DNA of 64,000 nt from Zhengitettix transpicula (GCA_037074705.1 CM073591.1:1852087-1916086); one strand, 5' to 3'. Shown: positions 9,901-21,215, counted from the first letter of the stretch. The notes: generated from the letters alone by a model not told the origin. Made by a program: numbers and translations.

Positions 9901-12768
9901 TCACGACACGTACTCAGACGACGGTCGTGGAACCGGGATCTCCACCATTTCCAAAGAATTAAGATCGAGAAAAGTGTTTGGACGCAGAGGGCACCGGCTG
10001 AGTGTCGAGCGGAAGACGCGGAGCCAAAACCCGCGGGCTTCACGATTACAGCCGTACAGGAGGAAGAACAGCAGCCCCTGGAGCGTGCCGAGGGCGTGGT
10101 AGTAGCCCAGCAGGTGCTCCACGCCTTGGATCTGCGTGAAGACCAGCCGGAAGGTGATCCCCGCTCCCGACAGCAGCGACGTCTTCAGGGCAAAGTTAAA
10201 GAGATCGGCGAAGACGCTGCGGGCCTTGACGCCTTGCTTTATGATACGGGCGTTTCTAAGGACGTCGTAGTAGAATTGGAAGTTAAAGAAGAACATGTAG
10301 AGGTTGGCGAAGAGCGCCGCGTAGTTGCACAGCACGAACAGCAGCTGTCCGAACTGCACGCGGCTGTCGAGGGCCTCGTCCATGCAGAAGAAGGCCGCAG
10401 ACAACGCCACAGGCAAAGCCCATCCAAACAGCGAATAGCGGAGCAGCACCTGACGGGCTTCAGCTGGACTAAGCGAGTCTGGAAGCCGCAGAGCCTTGAT
10501 GGACGTCGTCAGGAAGTGAAGGTAGGCGCTGAGCCACAAGGTGGTGGCCAGGTCCATGGCGACGTCGAGGCGCACGGCCGTGGTCATGTCCTCGAGGCTC
10601 GCGCGGACCGCTACGAGTCTCAGCAGCGCCGTCATCTGGTAGCCTATCAGCAGCTTCCCAGGAAGGTTGCGCAGCTGCGGGCAGGCCAGGTACGTCATCA
10701 GGCTGAGGAGACGCACCGCTACGTCGAGGTACGTCAGGACAAGGACCAGCGCAGAATCTCCGACCCTGTAGTACCGCACGCGTAACTCCTCGTTGGTGTC
10801 ATTTTCACAGATAACATACCGCATAAAGTCTTTTGTCAAACAGAGCTCAGAAATGTTGTACGTATTCACTGGTAATGTTTTTGAACAGTTGAGATCTTTG
10901 TTTACGATACCATTGAAGTAACACTGCTTGGAAATAATTAGATGAAACTCCTTTTCGTTGTTTGTGGGGTTACATACGTCAGTGAAGGATACAGAGAGGA
11001 GGGTTGTGAATTTGCAGACAGGAACTCTTGTGTGCAACGCGTAGTCCAGGTAGGTGATGGCCGGCCTGTATGAGACTTGTCTTTGGAAGTCTCGCAGCAG
11101 CACTGACAGGCAGTAGGAATGACGGTCGACCCCTTGGGGCGCCTTGACACCGCACTTGTTGCCGTTGAATGCGACACAGAGGCACTGAGAATGGACATAG
11201 ACTGCAGGAACCGTCGACCAAGTTAGTGGCCTGAAATTCGGATCTCTGTAAACACAGTCCATGAGAATCGTATTGAAATTTAGCATACTGACAGTGTAGC
11301 AGGTAATCAAGTAATCCTCGAACTGACTGGAGGACCTCGAGTACATGTCTCTGAAGGTAGAACAGGGAAGGTCGACGGTTCCCGTGTTGGATCTGACTAT
11401 GCCCCAGGTGAAATAGTCCTGGGACATTGTGTTGTTGTATTTCTTGAACAAAGTTGTCGAGATAGCCTTGTCGCTCGTAACATACACTAGGTTTGCTAAC
11501 CCAAATGGTTCGACGAACTGGGATTTAAAAGTTAAATACGCAGCCGATGTTAAGAAATTGAAGGTACTGGTAAAGGGGATCTTGATGGTTTCTATAGAGT
11601 TGAGGACGTATTGGTTTATAATTTCCAGAAGCGTTTCACCAGACGGCAGATGTTCGTCATCGTAATCTTCTATGAAGCTTCGCATCTCTTGTGTTACTCG
11701 TTCTCCATAGGGCACGAAACAGTTCGGTTTCACCGTGGAGCAAAAGCCAAGTTCTGTTTGGGAGCATTGAGCTGACCACTCCTCGTGGGCGATATTGATG
11801 GCTTCTTTCAACATCACTATCAGCGTTTTCACCAACTGAATCCTCACACACGTCATATTCTGCAACATTCATAATGAAGTCAAGTAAAAAACATCTTGAT
11901 GGTTATCATTTTGGCTTATAGGAAGCAGCGTAGTGTAGGGACTGATTAATGTAGTAATTATTCGTCTACGCTTTGAGAGGACTCATGGTTTATGTTCAAG
12001 GCTACCAGCTCGTGTGCATGATGTATTAGGATGGAGGAATTTCGCCTCAATGTAAATGTACAGGCTTACAGTTATGATGGAGGAGGATCTTACGATGAAG
12101 TGACGTTACATGTTACGAAATATAATAATGGACCAATTATACTCACGCTGGAGGTGACTGTGAGGTCCTTAATGGGCGCCTCCAGATATTCGGAGCAACG
12201 ATCATTCAGGTTGTCGTAGATGGACTGGACACTGACGTCTTTCAAATCCTGTGAGAGTTGTGAAATCGTATGAACTCTCAGAAATTTATGAAATCGAAGA
12301 ATCTGTAAAAGACGAAAACAGCGATGTGAAAATAGTGGTAATGCAGAAATGGTTACAGTTTGTGGCCATCATCATGAAGCAGGCCGTTTCGTTTCCAGAA
12401 TCACAAATAGTCACAATTTATTTAACGAAAAAATCAGCCAGTCCACATGTTTGAAAATTTCCTGGAAACTCCGCTCCAGACCCCGACGACTCTTGCACCA
12501 ACACGTCGACGAGCGCCGCATAATGCGTCTCAACTTTAATATCAACAGACGGCGCGGCAAGAGGATGCGGACAAGGACAGCAAGATCAAATTCACGTGTT
12601 GCAACAGATGTTTAGTTTAATGTTTGTAAAAAGATAGTAATGACTTGCCTCATTTACTTCTTTCTCCAAAAGCAAATAAAGGCGTCTATAATTGGAGGTC
12701 TTCATCATCACCTTGTGGTCCCACTCGTGCTTTGGCAGTTCAGACAATTCATCGACGAATTCGCGCAG
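9901..12768 (-). CDS. Methuselah-like class B GPCR (main body)
   Basis: Exons by splice sites and phase: 12649-12768 (40 codons, begins LREFVDELSELP), 12147-12248 (34 codons, begins DLKDVSVQSIYDNL) and the large terminal exon 9901-11859 (652 codons plus stop, begins NMTCVRIQLV). All junctions are phase 0. The first of these exons appears to end at a GC donor (GAG|GCAAGT); a GT donor 9 nt earlier is also possible. The terminal exon encodes a Cys-rich extracellular region of about 380 residues with N-glycosylation sites, then seven membrane segments. TM4 contains RYSLFGWALP; TM7 contains GTLQGLLFFLLYGCNREARG, typical of Methuselah-like receptors. Ligand unknown. The signal peptide must come from an upstream exon; the nearest is frameshifted and the distal one (16208-16279) is intact and in phase, giving about 750 aa. 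Confidence 0.85.
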
Positions 12769-13070
12769 CTGCACCATTAAAACAAAAGAAACGTGGAACT
12801 TTAATTTTTGATGTTTAATATTTATTTCTATTACAAAACCTTAATATATGGGATGGGAAAATCGGTAAAGGACGCTACTGGTAGAAATAAAGATACTCCT
12901 GAGACTCCCGACACAGGTACCAGCTGGACATTGGTTGTAGGTTGGATTTCTCCAGTCTGAGTGTCATCGTTTTCCCCCGTGGTCAACATCAATGACGCTT
13001 CGGTCATCAGATGCAGACAGCCAGGTTCTTACCAACACTGACGTAAATGGAAACTCTCCCTGGGACTTAC

Positions 13071-13126
13071 CGTCGTTGAATTGTCGCTCCCAGAATCAGC
13101 AGAGCTGTGACCACGATCCGCTCCAT
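13071..13126 (-). pseudogene. Proximal signal-peptide exon of the GPCR locus, frameshifted
   Basis: ATG at 13124-13126 opens MERIVVTALLILGA, and the exon ends at a good donor (ACG|GTAAGT). It is the paralog of 16208-16279 but lacks 16 nt (including the ACTAGT segment), leaving 56 nt, so it ends in phase 2 while the next exon needs phase 0. Splicing onward would shift the frame and reach a stop. A TGACGTCA motif lies 60 nt upstream. Probably a decayed duplicate or untranslated leader exon. Confidence 0.6.
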
Positions 13127-13185
13127 GTTGAGAGCAACTACCAGCACGCGCTGCCTTCCTGATCTGCTTCCTCCGCGGTTATGCA

Positions 13186-13193
13186 TGACGTCA
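13186..13193. promoter_or_regulatory. TGACGTCA motif upstream of proximal GPCR exon 1
   Basis: Perfect CRE-type palindrome in ATGCATGACGTCATCGC, 60 nt before the ATG. It is conserved at the same distance in the distal copy (16339-16346). Confidence 0.45.
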
Positions 13194-13199
13194 TCGCGG

Positions 13200-14133
13200 A
13201 CCAGACAGGAAATACTTTGATTACAAATATATTGTTTTTCTTAGAGAGGAAAATTCATGGTATTCATGTAATATTCTTCAGGTATTAATATAATATTATT
13301 AATAAGAAATAAGAAGCTCGCGTCCCACGGTGTGGCGTCAATAATGCAAGATCTCTGATGTAATTGTGATACAGCCTTGATACCACGATCCGTAACTCCT
13401 GGGCGCCAGGAGATTGTTTAGGGGATTCTTCTCTTTTCTGACAATCAGGAACTGAAAATGGCCGATGTGCATTACTTAAAAGATAGTCCTCTATCAAAGC
13501 AGTTCTGTCACTACACTCCTAACGATTTTCCATGAATATTTTCTTCCACTCACTTTTCTCCTCCTGGCTCAGATGATTTAGTTCTTGTATCACCTTGTCA
13601 AATCTTTCTTCTTTCTCTTCCATCTCTGATTTAATACCCACTTTGACATTTTTTTAAGTAGTAGAATCCTTACTTGATTTTCCATTCTATTTATTGTCAT
13701 GGCATCTCAAATTTTTACTACCCTCCCTTTCATTTTCCACTTCCATCTGAAATTTTTTTTTTTTGGAATTTGAGGGTTACTTTGTGTATTGTATCCCAGT
13801 CTACCCGTAATACTATGGGAATAAACAGGGATTTTATAACCAAACTCTATATTAACATTTCCTGTCCTTGTGTTGAAGCTTTCAACAGAATCTGTTTATT
13901 AATATTTTTACTTTTTCTACCTAGTGACACTTTCATCCCAGCTACAGGTAATGTTTCCATAACTAAGTTGTTGCTTCTTAAGTCCTGCAGGGGAACTGCA
14001 CCAACACATTGGCACGTCTCAACTTGACCACAGACGATGTGGCAAGAGGACGCCAGTAATACAGCAAGATCAAATTTACATGTTTCAAGGGATGTTTAGT
14101 TTGATTGTGTGTAATAAGATAACAATGACTTGC
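13200..14133. other. Non-coding spacer inside the duplicated GPCR 5' region
   Basis: 13200-13500 is the upstream flank shared with 16350-16580. 13500-13980 is AT-rich with no recognised feature. 13980-14130 is homologous to 12480-12645, the intron following the second exon. No copy of the IYDNLNDRC exon was found here, so the distal copy lacks its own downstream exons. Confidence 0.5.
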
Positions 14134-14256
14134 CACTTCTAAGTCCTTTTCCAAGGGCACCTCAAAATAGCCTATATGGTAGGTGTTCAACTCCCATACA
14201 TGGACGATCCACGCATCCATTGTCACGCCGGTCAAATTAACGAATAATTCGCCCAG
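14134..14256 (-). CDS. Paralogous second exon of the GPCR locus (alternative or orphan)
   Basis: A 41-codon exon starting LGELFVNLTGVTMDAW and ending LEKDLEV, after an acceptor GTTGCAG and before a GC donor (GTG|GCAAGT). It aligns with 12649-12768 (LREFVDEL... ending LEKEVNE) and has the same phase 0 at both ends. It may be a mutually exclusive alternative exon for the receptor ectodomain, or a remnant of a tandem duplicate that lacks the transmembrane exon. Confidence 0.5.
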
Positions 14257-14660
14257 CTGCAACATAAAAACAAAAGATTCTCGTCATTTACTCGCTACCT
14301 TCATCTCCAGTGGTCCATTATCTAAATTTCTAGCTCGCCTTAACAATCACGTGGAAACTCATTAACTCTCTCTTTGATTATTAATTCTTTACTTACAAGT
14401 TAATCTACAAATCAATTTAATATGTGGGGTAAATCCACTCTTGCATCTCCGCCTTGGACCTGGAAACGTTCCCCAATGGTTTATCATCACTGTTGAGGGT
14501 GGAGCAGGTGCGAGGTTAATTCTAGAGGTACAGATGGCGCCTACCACACTTAAGACAGTAGAGTCACAGCTCTGGGTGAATGTTTCAATGTCGAGCTAGA
14601 TTCTACTATGGGCGGCTTCGTAATATTTGAGGACACCGTTTAAACATCGTAGAGGTCCAC

Positions 14661-14843
14661 GTGACCACCACGGGAATTTGTTCTGAAAATACCCGGATTG
14701 GGAAGTGTAGGGAACTAGCAGACATGGCAGTGATGGACGTGAGAAAGATGTTGGCGAGGTGGGTGCCGCGTTGCTTCACTATAAAACAAGAACAACGTCG
14801 TGAGGATCTTGGCGACGTTGCACAGCCTGGTATGTGTCCGTGA
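14661..14843 (+). mobile_element. Mariner-like transposase fragment
   Basis: A 60-codon open stretch contains KMLARWVPRCFTIKQEQRRE, which closely resembles the (V/L)xARWVPRxLTxxQKxxR signature in the N-terminal helix-turn-helix half of mariner transposases. No catalytic DD(D/E) part follows in frame, so it is a dead fragment. Confidence 0.65.
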
Positions 14844-15114
14844 GTTAACACCTGGGACGGAGGAACGACTTAAAGAAGACGACGACAGTTCCATCTGCTG
14901 GCGAGGTCATGACGACAGAGGAAACAACCAAGGGCGAGTATTATGGCAGCATTTTGCAACGTTTGATTGAATGAATTGTTCCATGACCACGTACGTTACA
15001 TCCTCACATTCGCCAGATTTACCTTTACTCAAGGCTCACAATCATAGTTAAATTCTAATTAAGGAATGTGGATGGTCATTGACGGCGAGCCAAACTGTGA
15101 CTTAAGGATGGAGG

Positions 15115-15200
15115 AATGTCGCACCCGGTCGGTAATCGACGAGGATTAGCGGTCTGAGAGGTCCTGGGTTCGATTCCTAGTTCGGTCGACATTTTCCATC
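15115..15200 (+). repeat. Degenerate tRNA-derived retroposon (SINE head)
   Basis: Perfect Pol III B box GGTTCGATTCC at 15167-15177, preceded by an A-box-like GGATTAGCGGTCTGAGAGG. No full cloverleaf can be drawn, so this is not called a functional tRNA gene. Confidence 0.45.
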
Positions 15201-16207
15201 GATATTCCTTGATTATTTTGGAAACTTGAAAACGTGTCTCAACGGTAGAAGGCAGCAGTGACGTGGAGTCTGCTGTTGGTGGATCTCGAGTCTTCTTTAT
15301 GGATACAGCTTAGTTGTCCTATTGTTGGGGACCGGACTAAAGTGTTGTCAGTCTACGGATGTAACAATTAGAGGCGCTGAACCTGACTGATGTGAGGATT
15401 AGTGGACTTGTCACGTGCTCCCGATTGTATCCTAAGCTTAGATTAGAGCCGAGAGCAGTAGGTGGTCGCTGAATTAGGGAAGAGCATCTCTGAGGAGGCA
15501 GCGACGCTGTGGAAGGTTTTTAGAGGAGTTAATGCAAGGAGGACCGAGTATTATGGACGCCGCAGTCTCAGGTTCCTCGTGCATTTTCACGTCGCAGACA
15601 CATCGGAGGGAAACTGTGAGCATCTCCATGCATTCACTCATGTGTGTTAGTCCTCGCATTCTACGAAGCCAATTACATAATGTCCTGATCTACGAGTGTT
15701 TGACTGACGAACTAACCCTCAACACCTGCAGGTTGAAGAGTGCGTGATGTTGTTATCAAAGTTTGCTAATTAATCTCTGACATTTAACAGCGCCATATTG
15801 TGGAATAAATTAAATTCAATACAATTTGTAATTCATTAAGTAAAAATACAATTTTCACTGGTTTCTTTTATATTCGAATACTTAAACATTCAATTAAGGC
15901 CTAACGTGGAACTTTAATTTTTGTTATTTAACATTTATTACTATTACAGAACCTTAATATATGCAATGGGAAAATCTGTAAAGGACGTTACTGGTAGAAA
16001 TAAAGATACTCCTGAGACTACCGACACAGGTACCAGCTAGACATTGGTTGTAGGCTGGATTTATCTAGTCTGAGTGCCATCGTTTCCCCTCGTGGTCAAC
16101 GTCAATGATGCTTCCTGTCATCAGATGCAGACAGCCAGGTTATTACCAACACTGACAAAGGATCTCCTCGCAGATGTGAGTAAGTGGAAACTCTCTCTGG
16201 AACTTAC

Positions 16208-16279
16208 CGTCGTTGAATTGTCGTTACTAGTGGCTGTTGCTGCCAGCATCAGCAGAGCGGCGACCACGATCCGGTCCAT
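16208..16279 (-). CDS. Distal signal-peptide exon of the GPCR locus (intact)
   Basis: 24 codons from the ATG at 16277-16279: MDRIVVAALLMLAATATSND continuing NSTT, a good signal peptide with likely cleavage after ATA. Ends phase 0 at ACG|GTAAGT, matching the phase of both candidate second exons (14134-14256, 12649-12768). It is therefore the best candidate for the true start of the receptor gene, implying a gene of about 6.4 kb. Confidence 0.55.
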
Positions 16280-16338
16280 CTTGAGAGCAACTACCAGCAC
16301 GCGCTGCCTTCCTGATCTGCTTCCTCCACGGTTATGCA

Positions 16339-16346
16339 TGACGTCA
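16339..16346. promoter_or_regulatory. TGACGTCA motif upstream of distal GPCR exon 1
   Basis: Same motif and spacing (60 nt before the ATG) as at 13186-13193. Confidence 0.45.
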
Positions 16347-16676
16347 TCGCAGACCACACAGGAAGTACTTTGATAAAAAGATATTGTTTGTGCCTTTCTA
16401 AGAGAGGAAAATTCATGGTATTCATGTAATATTCTTCAGGTATTAATATATTATTATTAATAAGAAATAAGAAGCTCGCGTCCCACGGTGTGGCGTCAAA
16501 GTGCAAGACCTCTGATGAAACTCTTATTCTTACTTGGTTTCGAATTCCACGATCCTTAAAATCTGGGCGCCAGGTGACTTATTACAGGATAAATAACCAA
16601 ACTTAATAGTTCTTTAATAACATTACTAATTTGTGAAAATGTAGTGCGAGAAAATTGAATAAGATTTTTTCTTAGG

Positions 16677-17010
16677 GTAACAGGCTACATGAGGGTGAGG
16701 GTAATCCCCATGGTGCCAACTCCCCTTTAATAGCATAGGAAGTGATTTGAAAGGGGGGATGTGGAAGGGTAGAGGAAGGTAGCCAAGGGTTAACTAGGGC
16801 CCCCGGCCTATGGTTTAAGGATCCTACCCGATAATTTGCCTAAAAGTGATGCAGAAAAACCTGCATCAGGTAGATCAGGTATTTTGTACTTGTTCCACGC
16901 CTTCCGATAGCGGTTAGATGGGGGTCAGCTGTGGGGTCGCAGTTCTTCCCTCGCCGATCCTTGACCAATTTAGGTGGCAGTTGACCGACTATTCCAATGG
17001 GTATAGCGGA
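16677..17010 (-). mobile_element. A-tailed retroposon R1 (SINE-like), minus orientation
   Basis: The reverse complement matches R1 at 32,160-32,621, ending TAGCCTGTTACCCTAAGAAAAAA on the minus strand: an A-rich 3' end. Non-coding and repeated, so probably a SINE. Confidence 0.6.
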
Positions 17011-17024
17011 CAAGTCCCAGGGTC

Positions 17025-17285
17025 TGTACCTTTTATAACCGCAGTAAGCAGTTTCGACCGCTGAAATTTACGGATATATTTTTATTTACTCGAACTACGA
17101 GTACCAGGGACCTCAACTGCTGGTGTCAGATTCTGCACGGATCAACGCGAGACAACACAAGACGACCAAAAAACATGTACACGGACGGTAGGTTTCCCCT
17201 TCGGCACCACAGGAATCAAAGAACCACGAGAATAATTACTTAAAATATTTAAAACACTACAACAGCGACATTCCAGACGCTATCC
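17025..17285. repeat. Interspersed repeat R2, copy 2
   Basis: Matches 6236-6510; see that entry. Confidence 0.6.
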
Positions 17286-17294
17286 GTAACCTCT

Positions 17295-18180
17295 TAACGG
17301 ATAATATAGGCGAAGAAGATGGCTTCAGTGCTTGCGGTCTCCTTGGAGAAGAATATGGCAGCCGTGGACAAGACGTTCGTCAATTGTCCCTGATGAAGGA
17401 CCTGGTAACCGTTGCCAAATAAAAACTAAATGTCACTGACCGAAGTTCAGTCAGGATATAAAATCAGTCTCTTAAAGGCAGTTGTTGGATAGTTTCAGGG
17501 AAAATCAATCCTCGATCAGCAGCTAAATCCAAGTGACTCTTACCTACAGATATACCGTTTATGAGAGAAGCAGAGGGCTACCCTGACTTCGAACCAAGAT
17601 TCCAACAACCAGAGTCCTGTTTTAAAAAGTGTTTATTCCGGAGTCGTTGACCTTAAGAATACGGTAAGAGTTGTTAACTGTTCCCACTGCAACAATCTGC
17701 CAGCTGCCTCTTGAAACTGGTCCAGAAACAGAGAATTAAAAACACTGTCCCGCCTTTGCAAAAGGCGTGGGACAATTTTCTACTACACGACCACGTATGC
17801 AGGTTTCCTATGATTTCTCCTGCATCACTTATAGAATGACGGGTAGAACCCTTAATCTCTAGCCTGTGGGCCCAAGTTAACCGTGGGCTACCTTCCCTAT
17901 GTTATTAATGCGTAGTTGCCTTCACGTGATGTACCCCAATATAGCCTGTGACTAAAACGTAAACTGCTCGAGGCATGGAGAAGATAATGCTGCGTCCTCG
18001 CTCTACTAATTGTAAGGTCACGTGCAGGACAAGAACCACCAAGAGCTTGGCGAAGCTGATACTTTTTTTTATCCAGTTTAAGTGAATCCTGGAGGCGTAG
18101 ATAACACATTTAAATTCCCTTCCTGTCCTATTGATAGTCACAGTCCACCGTTGCTGCATGTCAACGGCCCATTAAAGGTC
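17295..18180. repeat. Duplicated block containing R1 (with 24,450-25,340)
   Basis: About 885 bp shared with 24,450-25,340 at roughly 85-90% by eye. It starts at a micro-ORF (17,319-17,393; MASVLAVSLEKN...) and continues through an R1 retroposon (about 17,560-17,945) into sequence downstream of K3. The second copy lies in the same place downstream of K5, so this is part of the Kazal cassette duplication. Confidence 0.65.
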
Positions 18181-18410
18181 AGTTATTATCAGTAATATAA
18201 ATTTGAACCAACGAACCTTAAACGCACTTCTTCTTGTACTTCCACACTTACGCCTCATCTTATGCTCACGAATAGAATCCAAGGTTAGAGAAAAGAAACA
18301 AGAACATAAGCTAGGCCATGCGCATGGACATTGTAATTATTGTTGCTTCTACAGAGATTCATTATGAAGAATAAGTACAAAACCTTCGTAGATTTGCAGA
18401 CCTGCTACTA

Positions 18411-19594
18411 TCAGTTATCTGGCTTTATTCCTGGGCAGAAACCATTGTGGATCTTCACGTAATCTGGAAACAAGATTTATTGTTGTGTATTATTTGCTTA
18501 ACTGCATATTTAATTTATATTATTTAATTAATCATTATATTCTGCATGTAAGAAATTAAACACACTCAGGACGGTTGATATCAGAACTGGGCGTTGCGTT
18601 GTCGATGTGAACGGGCTGAATGATGATTAACAATCCGGTTGGGCAAAACAATTCGTTACTCTTGCTGAGTAAAAAGCAAATCTGTTGATGTCTGGATGGT
18701 TCAGAAGATTGTGGAAAAGCAGGAGAGGAGAACATCCTGAGGGTGGACGTCGACGAGTGAAGGCATGTGTCGTGATGCCGTGTTCATTACATCAACATTA
18801 TGCTGCAGTGGTAAAGAAACTGTAGTGAAAAGTTGGGAACTTAAGCAGCTGTTTACCCCCTCCCCGACACCCGTCCCCACTCATCTAAGACAAATGTGAT
18901 TTGGATGACCAGCGAAGGTAACGACATATTATATTGTGCTTATCAACATGACGACATCCATAGTTTACTGACGTCAACTCCCAGCGTTGGCATCGTTCCA
19001 CTGACGTCATCCACCTCCGCGTTATTACCCCCTAAGAATGGCACTTTTACTTTACATCACGCTTTATTGACAATGTTCACACTAATGTCATCAAACGCTA
19101 CGCAACGGTCACTCAGAAGAAAGAGGAAGTTTTTAGTGACGTCATCTCATCATTGCATTACGTCCGTAATGAGAGCAGCACCGCTGCCTTTCGACAATAA
19201 GACCATCGTTAGAGTGAATGATCCACGAAACAACACTCAACTTAGAAAACATGTGCTTAACCAGTGGGACTGAGACAAACAACTGACCGCCTGTTCGAGC
19301 TATGCCAATTATTCCTCGTCTCTCCTTACCTTTATTGGATCTGCAGTTTAAATCCTCCATGCAGTCGGAGTTGTAAAACGATTTGTATTCACCGTGGCTG
19401 TTCCTGGCGCAAATCGGGCCCAGAAGCCAAGGGCAAAAGGTCCTGCATTTAGGTTTCGCCTTAGAATGAACTGAGCAGACGACCAGGGAAGCGACCACCA
19501 AGGCTGGAAGGAGCACAGCGACGTGAGAAGAGCGTCTACGGCAGAAGGACTCATCAGAGAGACGATACTCACCGAGGACAACGTTCAACTTCAT
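18411..19594 (-). CDS. K3: secreted Kazal-type protease inhibitor (P1 Trp)
   Basis: Exons 19573-19594, 19330-19503, 18411-18463; 82 aa. Intron 1 is 69 nt and in frame; intron 2 is 866 nt; both are phase 1. The splice restores a signal peptide (MKLNVVLALVVASLVV). Kazal cysteines: KCRTFC, CPWLLGPIC, C-x6-C, and HNGFC in exon 3, which reads DYVKIHNGFCPGIKPDN. P1 is predicted to be Trp. Alpha-type gene: its upstream flank matches K1, K7 and K9. The open frame that extends upstream of this ATG runs across the TATA box and is not coding. Confidence 0.9.
18969..19144. promoter_or_regulatory. TGACGTCA motifs in K3 intron 2
   Basis: Perfect copies at 18969-18976, 19002-19009 and 19137-19144. A fourth equivalent site is mutated (ACTAATGTCA at 19081). 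Confidence 0.35.
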
Positions 19595-19627
19595 GGCGAC
19601 TATGAGTTGGTCTGCAGCGTCCCTTCC

Positions 19628-19635
19628 TTTATAAG
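19628..19635 (-). promoter_or_regulatory. TATA box of K3
   Basis: CTTATAAA about 35-40 nt before the ATG at 19594. Confidence 0.6.
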
Positions 19636-19639
19636 CAAA

Positions 19640-20690
19640 CCCTTGATATTTAGCAACGCCTGCGGGGCTAATTAACGGGCTTCGGCTAAGAGTAAATGCG
19701 TAATAAAAACAAAACATAAAAATGAAAGGCCAACCTCCGAGCTCCACGAATTCTTTTGGAAGAGACAAAGATCCAGCAACATCAACATTTGTGATTTATC
19801 TCTGTGTGAGGCGAATAACGATGCTTTAAAATCAACAGTGTGGAGAATTGAAACTGGCCGGAGTTTACTACATACACGAGAGTAAAAGTAATGGATTCAG
19901 TTAAAATACCATAAACGCTCAGTGATAAGCGCTGATGGTCCTCTAACACCTTGACCTATGCCAGTCCAACTTTCACTATCAATTCCGTTGAGGTCGTTCA
20001 TTATGAGGTTCTACTGTGAGGAGCAGAAGGAATGCGTCCATTGCCCCCTTCCCCGCCTTTCCACGTCTTTTCACCTTTTATTCGTAATACAACTCGTGTT
20101 CTCAGTTACCACCCACACTTTCGGATCTCCGTGAAGCGTCGTCGGTCGAGTAGTTGTACGTCCGTATACTCCTGCGAGCTTCCTTATCGTTCTTATTAAA
20201 AATACTATTATGGATTATTTAATTTGGGTGTTGCATAAATTGTATTGTGTATTATATTTTGGGTTAATTTTTTTGCACGTTTTTATTTAATTTTCCTTTG
20301 TATGTTATCGTTTACGGTCTGTTTGATGTTGTTTATTTTAATACATTGTGAAATTTTGGTCTTCCCACAGAATCGGTTCCAGGATATGCGAGTCAAGTCC
20401 AATGACGAGGTTTATGATATAATCATTTCCTTATATTATTCTCATTATTAAATTAACATTCAAACAAACAAATACTGTGAATAATTTATTAGATTTGTGT
20501 ATAGTATTTAGAAACTTATTTATTATCTGTGTACTTTCTTAATTAATTTTAGTGACGAGTCCTACTTCCTCATAAGAACACTAATGGAGGATAAATATAA
20601 CTGTCGCCCGTGTTATGTAATAGTCTGTCTCTCGAAGAGTCGATGTTAGGTGTTAAGGTCCGTTTAATTCCGGGTTCTTCATAAAGATCC
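19640..20690. other. AT-rich upstream flank of K3
   Basis: No gene. Sequence is shared with the upstream flanks of K1, K7 and K9, marking the alpha-type cassette. Confidence 0.5.
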
Positions 20691-20695
20691 AATAG

Positions 20696-21079
20696 TTATT
20701 CGCCTTTTCGTCTGTGAGTCAGGGTGCCACAGTGATGACCATCGTGAGTACGACGGACGTGTTCAGGTATGATGCATTTAGTCTCCTGATTCTTTCCATA
20801 CAAATTCAACAACATCAGAAAAAGGCAAACTATTGCTTTGCCACGATGATACACGAGTAATCGCAGAGAAGCAAGACGGACAAGTAAGTGACGCGTTTGA
20901 TGCAGTTCTTCATTCTGGCGACCATAGATGACATATATCACTTCCCTTCCTAAGTCTGTGAGAGTCAGAGCGCACCATGTTGATATATACATAGAACCAC
21001 TGAAGAGTGACCGCGTTTTTCCTTGATTAAAACAACTACAATGATTACGACCGTGCCTTAGACTGGAGGAAAGTATCAA
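20696..21079 (-). other. Conserved open block of unknown nature, copy 2
   Basis: The longest copy (127 codons) of the frame described at 1653-1905; same core (REVIYVIYGRQNEELHQ). It lies downstream of K4 exons 3a/3b. Function not recognised. Confidence 0.3.
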
Positions 21080-21215
21080 AGGTCGCGGAAAAATTCAGAC
21101 AAGGTAGACGATTCCAACACACCTGGATAGACATTAATTATTATCGGTTTTACAACCATTAATATTTAAATAGAATGCAGACATCCACTGACGAATAATT
21201 TCATGCTTGCTCCTC

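Larger units (their letters stand above)
14280..15900. other. Insertion-rich segment splitting the distal GPCR 5' copy
   Basis: About 1.6 kb between the distal first and second exons, absent from the proximal copy, where the equivalent spacing is about 300 bp. It carries a mariner transposase remnant (14,661-14,843) and a tRNA-derived repeat (15,115-15,200). The remainder has no supported gene. Confidence 0.5.
15900..16580. repeat. Direct duplicate of 12,790-13,420 (GPCR first-exon block)
   Basis: About 650 bp shared at roughly 90% with 12,790-13,420, including intron sequence, the signal-peptide exon, the TGACGTCA motif and upstream flank. It shows a segmental duplication of the receptor's 5' end. 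Confidence 0.8.

Noticed and set aside
9898..10785. 295-codon open frame on the plus strand
   Set aside because: It is antisense to the GPCR membrane domain. Its Glu/Gln/Arg-rich low-complexity composition is what the complement of GC-rich membrane codons gives; no domain or splice support.
13399..13410. GGGCGCCAGG sites (also 8,291, 16,564, 31,239) as LTR primer-binding sites
   Set aside because: Suggestive of TGGCGCCC-type sites, but no flanking long terminal repeats could be paired, so no LTR element is called from them.
15115..15200. Functional tRNA gene
   Set aside because: B box is perfect, but no full cloverleaf or acceptor stem can be drawn; it fits a tRNA-derived retroposon better.
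19348..19581. Frames starting SSVSIVSLMSPSAVDALL in every K gene
   Set aside because: They are the shifted frame over intron 1 and exon 2. Their apparent conservation comes from the conserved intron sequence.
19142..19768. 208-codon minus-strand frame running through K3 (and similar 148-codon frames at K7/K9)
   Set aside because: It runs across the TATA box upstream and through intron 1 and the exon 2 donor downstream. The three-exon model explains the signal peptide and the sixth cysteine.
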